A stretch of DNA of 64,000 bases from Aaosphaeria pasadenensis (taxonomy: Eukaryota > Ascomycota > Dothideomycetes > Pleosporales), in the NCBI GenBank assembly GCA_022813625.1, contig JAKLMB010000022.1, positions 186,001 to 250,000 on the forward strand, written 5' to 3'. Positions 55,414 to 64,000 of this stretch are shown piece by piece; the first letter of the stretch is position 1; every line of letters begins with the position of its first letter. The notes under the pieces were generated by a model. It was given only the letters and a program-made list of their open reading frames with translations. It was not told the origin of the DNA and made no database searches. A program made the translations under genes and the position numbers.

Positions 55414-58400
55414 TTAAGGTTTTTCCGCAGTTGCAGGTGCGGTTTCCAATTGGATCTCCGGTGGAGCGGCATCATACAGAGCCTCCGTCTCCTGTTCAAA
55501 TGCCGGTCTCCGGCTCACTGGCGGCCGCTCTTCATAGTATACGTATTCTCGAGCTGGCTCGTCATATCGCCGTGGTGGGGGTCGTCCGTAAGAAACGTAT
55601 CGGAGGTGTTCAGGTTCATCTTCGGGGTGGTATCTGGAGGGGTCTGCTACGTATGTCCCACGCCCTGACCGTGGGTCTCGAGGAACACGGATGACTTCCA
55701 GTGGTTGGCCATACTCGTCAACATATACTGGAGATGGGCCGAGAGTGATGTCGGGGTGTCTCGCGAAACGGCCTCGCGGGGGAGAGTATGGATGAGCACG
55801 ATCTTGTAAAGGTACATAATCGCGCGGTGCTAGGCGAGCTGAGGTGGCATTATCGTCCTGAGGCCCCTGATCTACGCTTTGGTCTCTCGAGTAGGGAGGG
55901 TCGTAATCTCGCTCAGCCTGAGGCTGTGGTGTTTCTTGTTCGTGTATGCGCCGACGTTGCTCTTCATACCGCTCATACCGTCTCCTCTGGTTCCGACCAA
56001 CACTTGGCCCACGAGCGTACGGCTCATCACGCCCGACGCTCAAGTATCTATAATAACGAGATGGGACATAATCTTGATGCCTGTCCCTCCTACGCTGGGG
56101 ACCGATCCTGGTAGGGCCGCCAGCTGAGTCGGGTGTAGGAATTTGGCGGGCTGGGGGGCCGAACTCCTCATATCGAGAGCCATTGGACACAGTGGAAGGA
56201 GCAGTACGCTGAGTATTAGTCAAAGGACGGCCCCTCTCGGTCACATCTCCAGAGCTAGATTGATTTGGAGGTGGAGGGGTATATCGAGAACCATCATCCA
56301 TGTCTGAGTCTCCGGCTACTGGTCTTGTCGAAGCCTGCAAGTTATTTTCAGGCTCCTGGGGTTTATTACTAGCCAGGGAGCTACCAAGTTCGTCCAAGAA
56401 GCGGTCTGCTGCTGCACGCGTTCCAGAATTACTTGACCCCGGGGGATCCTCTCTAAATCGAGCTCCTTGTCGGCCTTCCTCGGCATAATGGTCCTCGGAA
56501 TATTGGTATGGGTCGTATACACGTGAAATCGTGCTTTCTCGCGGCGGGGGCGGCGCATAAAGTATCTCGTCGTGGCCAGGTGGGTATGTTTCCTCATCAT
56601 GATATATCGGACGCCTTTCAGGGTAATCTGCGTATGTAGGTCCGGAATTTCGACATCTTCTTATTGGAGGAACTTGCATGTATTCTCTGGCTTCTGAGAA
56701 ACCATCGTCGTCAAGAGCATCCCGGGACAACTGACGAAGGTCTTGATTAGCCCTGTCGACACTGGAACCTAGAGCCTGCCGGCTACCTACATAATAACGT
56801 GGTTCAGAGCCACTGTAGCCACGTCTATGAGTGAGAGGTGGACTAGTTCGAGACAGTCGTACCCTGGGAGCATTACGGATTGGTGGATCGCCCTGTACGA
56901 GAAGGGATGGCCGTTGGGGGTCGTATTCTTCTTCACTATATCTTGGCGGCCTAGGCGAGTCATGGTATGGGGAAGCTAGAGATGAAGGTCCTGATTTCTC
57001 GGCGGAGAGTCCTGGTGTGCCACCCGTCCTGGCGGAGTCCTTAAGGAGCTTGGAGTCTGTATTAGCCAAAGATTCGACGCCGTTGTTATCAATGACTCCG
57101 ATCCGTGGCAATGGTGTCGGGAAAAGCTTGGGAAAAACAGTAGCGATCATAAGCAGCTTATCATCGTCCATACCGGGTGCGTGGATGAGGCCAGATATGA
57201 AGCGATCGCTGGGTAGTTCGATCATATCTTCTTTCCAATCCAATGGTAGGGCAGAAGGGCCTTGTCCAAATTCCTGGTGCTGTGGAGCGGTATGCTGAGA
57301 TTGGAAATGAAAGAATAGATTGAGCGCGGTATAAGTCTTCCTTTCCTCAGGCCGGGACGAGTATGAAGCTGGCCGAGACGAGGATTCCTCTTGACATGAC
57401 TTACATGAGAGCCCTGGTGCATTTTTCAGAGCTTTGGATATTTGATGATTTGAAAAGGCATCAATGAGATGATTGAGGCCAGGTTCGTGATTGAACTCTA
57501 TCTGGAACTTGGAAATAACACGCTGCAACAAAACGTATATCCGGAGGCTGTTGGGCAGGTCCTTGATTCCCGATGTTTGTTTCCAGATATCCTGGGCTGC
57601 CTCGATAACGGTACTCACTTGCTTATCGAACAGGCTTGTTCGGTATTCCACGCTGCTGGATTCAGCGACGCCCTGTGCAGCTGGCTGGGGAGCAATAGTA
57701 GGACGCGACATGGCAGGGGAGGTACTATAAGCACTATGCTGTGGCATGTTGCCATACCCTGGAGGTCCCATTGGTTGGTAGGAGGCGTATGCATCCAGCG
57801 GAGGGCCATATGTCTGAGGATACTCATAGCCTGGCTGCGCCTGTGGCGGCGCGAACGGTCCACTGTATTGACCCCCATAGTGGTATGGTCCAGGGCTTAC
57901 CTGAGGAAGATGTGGCTGCATGTGAGGTGTGGCTGTCCCAGCTCGTGAATACGCACCGTAATAAGATCCATAGCCGCTGTTTGCACCAGTAGGTCCAGAC
58001 GCTTGGTAGTTATGCTTCACGGAATTGGGATCGGGATGGAAGGGAGTCTCCTCGGGCCACTCAGCTTCTCTCCAGGCGACAACGATATTGCCCACACTGA
58101 AAGTATTAGTATGCTTAGCTCCGAAGTGCTGTATAACACCTTCAAAGCCATAGAACCTAGTATTGCTTTCGCAACCATTGCCGTAGCAGAGGAAGAGCTC
58201 CTTACGAAACTGTTCAGTGAGAGGCTTTAGCTTGTTGTCGTACACCCATTTCATATTTTCAAGGACCAGTTTGGGCTTCGGTGCATCGGGTTCCCCTGTA
58301 GCATCGTTGGCTGTGTCCTCCAACCCGGGTATCGCAATTCCATCCTCGAGCTCCGCGTAGAATCTGCGACGAATATGCATGAGAAGGTCAACGGCAAATT

Positions 58401-60176
58401 TAGGACTGGTGTCGTATGTGACGGCCCGACCGTGATCCCACTGTTGGGCAATGAATTCATCGGCCATAAGGCTGAGTCTGTCTCGGATCGGTCGTTGCGA
58501 CTCGTCCCATTCTCGATCCTGAATCTCTTTAACCTCCTTGGAGTTGGCTTCTTGCTGACGTCGATCCGCAGCGCGAGCGCTCATAGATGTGACTCGTGAC
58601 GCATGTTCAATCTCGACTTGTTGAGCAGCAGATACTTGGCTTCTTAGGCGAGGCTCAAGCATATTCCAGGCGCTGTCATTCATCGGCTGGGGGATTTGTA
58701 TTGCAGCTTTGAAAGACTCCATGTGGCGCAACACATTGGGTGGGATGGGCGGATCAAGCTGCTGACACCGACGCTCGATGTCTAATTTGCGATTTGCCTT
58801 TGCTTCATTGGCGTCATGTAGATTCCTCTCCGAACGTGGCGGCGGGGCGATCGCATTCGATCCTCCTTGCGGTGTGTATGTCTGTGGCGGTCCGGTGGGA
58901 GGTCTATGTTGAGAGTAGTACACGCCAGGGGTCGTCTGTTGAGGCATGGCAGCTACGTTTGTCAGGGGATTTGGGGAAGAAAAAGGCATGTGAACTTCGC
59001 TGGAAGCCAGTAATCGGTGCTCTTCTGACTGCGCCAACTGAACAGAGCGATACTTACTCGCTGGTACCGGAGCGTGTAATATGGGAGATGGGGCGGTTCG
59101 CGCCGGGGACATTGTCTTTTGTCGTTGATTTGAGATGGTGGATGAGGGGGCATTTGAGACGGCACGCTTTGCTTCCTGGTGTTCTTTCCACCATATATAT
59201 TTCACCTCCCAACGCTCCCAGTTTTCAGCGATCCTCATTCGTTCCTTTCCGCGCGAATCCAAGCCCTTCGACCACTCTTCTGCGGCAGCAGGGCCAAGAC
59301 TGAGAGCTCCTTCTAGCTCGCTCGTGAGTTCCTCAACATGCTCTTTGAAGTAGTATTTCACGATCTCGACGTTCGCAGGAGTTGTCGCTGCCTGCAGAGT
59401 GTATGCGGGAATATAATGTTGGTCGCTGGTGACGAGCGCAAAGGGCAGGGCAGGGCGTGCAGCGGACACGGTGGAAAAGAGGAGACTTGAATCCTAACCA
59501 ACAATAAGTAAACTTGATCACAGCTTGAGAGAGAGGAAGCTTTCGGCACGCATACAGTTTGACACCTCTGTAGAAGGCATGGACCACACGAGCGGACTCC
59601 AAATGGCCATATAATGCGAACTCCCTTCATACCAGGGCCCTTCTGCCAGATCTTCTCGCCCGGAGTGAAAGTGCTTTCTCGATTACAAAACTGACAGCGC
59701 TGATTGGAAATTAGTTGCCACATTTGCATTTCGCTGAAGCCAGGAAATGGTTTCGGTGGCTTTGTCGCGTGCAGGTTGCGAGCAGACGCCCAAATAGAAT
59801 CAGACTTAAGGAGACGCAGAAAACCAAAAGCTGGTTTTGCAGTTGAGGCATGCCGGGCTTCTGCGAGATAGGAATGAAAAGATCGATTGACTTGAAGCAA
59901 TTGACCAAGCGCTTCAAGAGAACAGAAAAGGAATATGTGCTGCCATATTTCTGGCGTAAGACCAGCACATGGCTTCAGGGTCGAAGGTGGCGACGAGGAC
60001 TCGAGTCTTGGCTTCTTTTCGCGAAACTGCTCAAGCTCATCGGGCTTGCGCTTCAAGGGAGAAGTGACGAGAGAGAGACCAAGGTCATTCTGTCCATCTC
60101 TTGCAGGTGTGGCTGGCTTCCTATCTGAATCGTAGAAATCTACTGAGGAAGCAACACTGCCCTCTCGATCTTCCAT
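55414..60176 (-). CDS. Large F-box protein with long disordered, Arg/Tyr/Pro-rich C terminus
   Basis: Two exons (60176-59556, 59493-55414; phase 0 intron joining RCQT to DSSLLFST) give 1566 aa. An F-box lies at about 70-110 (LTPEIWQHIFLFCSLEALGQ), so this should be an SCF substrate receptor binding Skp1. A cysteine-containing segment follows (CQFCNREST near 164, SCGPCLLQRC near 195), as in a family of fungal F-box proteins. Residues about 208-480 are charged and helical (IVKYYFKEHVEELTSELEGA, WERWEVKYIWWKEHQEAKR). A second ordered region near 590-680 holds MADEFIAQQWDHGRAVTY and FYGFEGVIQHFGAKHTNTF. The rest is Pro/Gln/Tyr-rich, and the last 350-400 residues are rich in Arg, Tyr, Asp and Pro. 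The target is unknown. The positions of the inner regions are approximate. Confidence 0.85.
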
Positions 60177-62375
60177 GACTTGGAGCCACGAGATGTTGGG
60201 GGGTTAAAGCAAGCTCGCGGTGGGAGCTTCACCATTTACACGCGACAGACAGAAGACATAGAGGACGACGTGTACGGTTGCTTGCCAATGCGTGGTGGAG
60301 GGAGGAAGTAGGAAGTAGGAAGGAGAAAGGTGTGGAGACAGCGGTGACCTTGGAAACGGTCGGGGCTAGGTTCTAGGTGGTGTGGTAGAAGGCAGGTGAC
60401 GGGGATGACGAGGGGATATATAGTGGAGATAAGAATGAACGGGGTCCCAAGGCTGTAGTAGTTCGGAGAACAAGAGGGCGTAGAATGAATACAGCAGAGC
60501 TGATGAGGAGAATGAGGGGGAGGATGAGGAGGAGAAGGAGAAGTAGAGGGAAGAGGAATCTTGTGATGTATGGTGTGGGTGCAATAACAGGAAGTTGAAG
60601 AGGAAGGAAGCTGTGAGTTGTGAGCCAATCCTCCGAAAATGAGGCGAACGATGGCCTAGGCCGCGGACCAATTGCATCAATCAGCCTGATACTCTCTGGG
60701 TTATGTGCATCTGCCATCTACACAGTAACTACACAGTAACTACACAGTAAACAATACACAGTATATTATATGTAACTATCTACCAGGTATTTGCTGGAGT
60801 ACAATAAGTCTGCTCTTCTCATCTCGTCTCATCTGATCTGTATGCACTGTATATGCGCCCACGCCCAACCATCTTCAACCTTCAGTCTTCCCTTTCAACT
60901 CCAACCCCCAACTTTTCACCCATACTACTATTCGAGTCCGACCCTCGACCTTATAGACGGACGAGAACTTGAATATTTTGGGCTAAATCAATGCTTGGTA
61001 AGGGAGCCATCATCATTGCAAGCGTCATGAGAAGTGAGGGCATTGATGTGTATTGAGTCTGCCCCCTCAGGTGGATACCTACCTCTTAAGTACTCCGTAC
61101 CTAGGTCCTGTCCGGTGACTGAGGGTAATGAGGCTAGGCCCACTCCCATACATACGTATACGATGCAGTACACATCCACCTACTGTGGACATATACGCAT
61201 ACGCATACGCTTACCCCTAGGCAGCACTGTGGGGAAGTATTGACCAGCACAACTACAGATCCACAGGCAAAGCTTTGTACCCAGTAGAAGTATATAGTTG
61301 GTGGTCTCTCGCATTTGACAGCTTATTCTGTGCATTACGTGGGTAATACCTGCTTAGGCAGCTTGTCTAGAACGTCCCTCTTCATATTGTATGTGCTAGC
61401 AGCCATGCGTGGACAATTACTATGGTGCGTTGTACCTTTGGCCTAGGAATGGCGATGTCACGGCCGAGCCAGTGGGACAGAGCATCATGCGCAGATTGTT
61501 GATGAACCTGTAGTCGAAGAACATGTCGGATGCACATAAACAATATAACTACATGCAGTCAGCTGTGTATCTAGGAAATGACATTATGTACAGAGTAGCG
61601 GTAGGAAGCTGAAGCTACCAACTACCCCATCCGCCTGTATACAAAACGTTACCACTGACCATAAAACGGGCCGAGCAGGAGTATACCATTCATGTAGGTA
61701 CTGTACGCAGCCTTCAAAGGGAGTAAGAGTTGTTGGTTATTAGGCTAGGTACCTACCTCGTAGGTAGTTAGTTGTAAGCTATTACATACATAGTAGCATT
61801 TGGGTATGTTCCATACCAATACCTAGGTACAAAGTAGGTACGTAAACTATCCAGTAGGATAGTAGTGTGGCACTGTGGGTAGAAGTCGCTAGACAAGTAA
61901 TGGGCGATGACGAAGGGCATCTTGGCGGGCCCTTGATGCAGGCTGTGTTGTTACTATAGGGAGTACTTGGGTATGTGCTGTCTGACCTAGCACTGGGCAG
62001 GTATCCTTACTCACTAACTTAGGTACCTAACTATACCCAAACTACCTTGTACCTCTCTACCCAGCCTTCCTTGTACATGTACATACTCCGTACACAACGT
62101 ACGTACATACGCATTCACATCCACGAATAATACGCACACTCTTCTCCCTCCATTCCTCCATCCTTCATCACCATCACCACCACCAACTCCTCCTCCTCCC
62201 CCTCCCTCTCTCCCCTTCCCCCAGAGAAGGCACGTCTTGCGGTGACCTGTCACTACGCAATCTCTCCTTCGCCTGAAAGAGAGCTCATCGCTCTGCTTTC
62301 CTTCGCTCACCCTGCCAACCCCCGGCTATCACCCCGCCCCAGTTTCCAGCTTCTAAGTCTCGAGCCCCAGTCAAT
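60177..62375. other. Gene-free stretch between F-box gene and ABP1
   Basis: The left part is the F-box gene promoter, with AGGAGG/GAGGAG purine runs (60470-60560). The right part holds GTACC-containing palindromic words (61747, 61814-61840, 62019) and GTACTCCGTAC-type words (61091, 62094), then a C/T-rich ABP1 leader. Confidence 0.6.
60718..60750. repeat. Three tandem copies of an 11-bp unit
   Basis: CTACACAGTAA repeated three times without a mismatch, followed by a partial ACACAGTA copy. It lies 540 bp upstream of the F-box gene. Confidence 0.9.
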
Positions 62376-64000
62376 ATGGCTTCCTTAAACACCTCTAGCA
62401 ATGGCCCAAACATCACGAGAAGCTATCAAAATATCGTAAACGCTCCGGCGCCTTCCGGTCCCCAAGCCAGCTCCCCCACCTACGGTCAATGGGCTGTCTT
62501 CACCGTTGCCGCCCCACTGGTCAGCGCGTTCCAGCAGGATGGAGGGAAAGAAAGTGTCTTGAAGGTTCAGACTACTGGCGGTACGCATCTGACGGCTAGA
62601 ATATGCACACGATCATGTTCAGAGAGCTAATTGAGTCTTAGAGGGTGAGCTTGTCGACCTCATCGATGAGTTCTCGGACGGCCGTATCCAGTTCGCATTT
62701 GTCAAAGTCAAGGACCCGAACACCTCGCTCCCCAAGAACGTCTTGATCGCATGGGTATGATGTGCTTGTCCTTCATAACCTCTGTATGCTTGCTAACATC
62801 TTCACAGTGTGGCGAGGGCGTGCCTGAACGTACCAAGGGCTATTTCGGAAGCCATCTCGGTGTCGTTTCCAAGCTTCTTCACGTATGTGCCATTCCCCTC
62901 TCTACTTCCCAATCCGAAATATTGACATCCTCAGGGTTATCATGTGCAAGTCACCGCTCGTTCCGATGCAGATCTCACACCGGAGAGAATCGTACAAAAG
63001 GTCTCCGATGCCTCGGGCGCAAAATATGGAGGGGGTCCCGAGATCCCATCTTCACGCGGACCGCCTCCCGTTGCTTCCAAGAAGCCTGTATTCACACCCA
63101 CACAAGTAGGAGGAGGAGGCTCTGGGTTCAATCCTCTCGGCTCAAGATCGAGGGCCCCTGCGGCCAGTGGCGCCACCGATGAGGATGGATGGGGTGCAGA
63201 TGCCCCCCAAGTCTCGCGCTCCCAATTGGAGAAGGTTGAATCGGCTTACAAGCCCACAAAAGTCAATCTGGCCGAGCTCACATCAAAGCCGCAAGAGCCC
63301 TCGAGGTTCCAAACACCACAGAGAGAGGAAGCCTCTTCGGACGTGGTCAGGGGCGGATATCAGCCAATTGGAAAGGTTGACATTGCAGCAATCCGCGCGC
63401 AGGCAAAACAATCGGGCCAGGATGACAGACCAACGGTCGTCAAGGGTGCCTACGAACCGGTCGGTAAAGTCGACATTGCGGCGATCAAGGCTAAAGCGCA
63501 AGCCGCTCCTCCAAGCGCAGCCCCTCGCGGCAACGCCGATGATGAGGAAGAAGCACCCAAATCACTAGCAGAAAGATCGGCGGCCTTCAGCAAGCAGCCT
63601 GAACGCCTTACAAGCCTTCCAAAGCCCAAGGTTGCGAATAAGTTCGGCGGTGGGGGTGCTTTCACGGGAACCAAAGCTCCCACACCCTCCGGGTTTGGCG
63701 CGAAGCCTTTGGCCGCTGCCGCACCTGTTGGCACAGCAAGCAAAACATTCGCAGACGAAGGTGGCAAGACACCTGCGCAGATTTGGGCGGAAAAGAAGGC
63801 TGCACGTGGTGAGGCAGTACCTTCTGTTGGAGGACCGACCTCTCCTCTGCCTACTCAACAGAGTGGCGAGGGCGGCTGGAAGAGTGGTTACACTGGAAAG
63901 TCGTGGGCAGCTGTTCAGACTACTCGCACCGGACAGTCGGCCACCAGCAACATCAGCGAACAGCGCACCGGAGGTGCTCAAGAGCAACATCAGGAGGAGC
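62376..64000 (+). CDS. ABP1: Actin-binding protein 1, drebrin-like (partial, 3' end off window)
   Basis: Actin patch protein that binds F-actin through an ADF-homology domain and recruits endocytic partners. Exons 62376-62580, 62642-62754, 62808-62882 and 62935 to beyond 64000. The ADF-H domain (about 1-140) includes ITRSYQNIVN, YGQWAVFTVA, GELVDLIDEFSDGRIQFAFV, LIAWCGEGVPERTKGYFGSH and YHVQVTARSDADLTPERIVQ. A Gly/Pro-rich linker follows with three related modules: SAYKPTKVNLAELTSK, GGYQPIGKVDIAAIRAQAK and GAYEPVGKVDIAAIKAKAQ, known as repeats in fungal Abp1. The sequence then becomes acidic and Pro/Thr-rich, with TPAQIWAEKKA. The expected C-terminal SH3 domain lies outside the window, so it cannot be checked. 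All three introns remove in-frame stops or restore frame. Confidence 0.92.

Noticed and set aside
1..64000. CRISPR arrays, prophage, toxin-antitoxin or bacterial defence systems
   Set aside because: The window is eukaryotic nuclear DNA; no spaced direct repeats or related genes were seen.

Overview
The window is nuclear DNA from a filamentous ascomycete (Pezizomycotina); I cannot place it to class or genus. The genes are split by short introns of roughly 45-170 nt with GT..AG borders, there are no operons or ribosome binding sites, and the proteins have clear fungal family signatures (fungal vezatin/Inp2-like protein, KRE9-type GPI proteins, dynein intermediate chain, NAD-type methylene-THF dehydrogenase, two-domain monothiol glutaredoxin). 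Twenty-one protein genes can be supported; two are cut by the window edges (SPC2 on the left, ABP1 on the right). No tRNA, rRNA, CRISPR array, transposon or prophage could be supported. Exon borders below were set by hand from frame continuity and splice signals, without transcripts.

Layout. 0-2 kb: signal peptidase subunit SPC2 and ER insertase subunit EMC3, divergent from one promoter. 4.4-6 kb: an intronless C2H2 zinc-finger protein. 8.5-10.5 kb: a vezatin-like membrane protein, followed by a 3.8-kb gene-poor stretch full of short tandem repeats. 14.3-21.1 kb: a compact block with an unassigned TPR-like gene, EMC6, PCNA, pyridoxal kinase and dUTPase. 23.8-25.5 kb: a hexose transporter. 26.7-32.9 kb: RPF2 and monothiol glutaredoxin (divergent), a SET-MYND protein and a small nuclear-looking protein. 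36.3-39.8 kb: a GPI-anchored Ser-rich protein and a secreted PEBP. 41-48.4 kb: dynamin DNM1, ATP synthase subunit e, dynein intermediate chain and a small GPI-type protein. 49.5-60.2 kb: MMS19, MTD1 and a 1566-residue F-box protein. 62.4-64 kb: ABP1.

The genes are mostly housekeeping and do not form an evident biosynthetic or defence cluster. Three functional groupings stand out. ER membrane-protein biogenesis is represented by SPC2, EMC3 and EMC6. S-phase genes PCNA and dUTPase lie 2.2 kb apart and both carry MluI-box (ACGCGT) sites in their promoters. Two Fe-S/iron proteins are present, the CGFS glutaredoxin and MMS19.

The most distinctive non-coding signals are a dispersed GTACGGAGTAC / GTACTCCGTAC motif confined, as far as I saw, to gene-poor stretches; a cluster of three different pentanucleotide repeats upstream of the vezatin-like gene; and a PCNA start codon split by an intron (A|TG). 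I found no convincing new multi-gene system.
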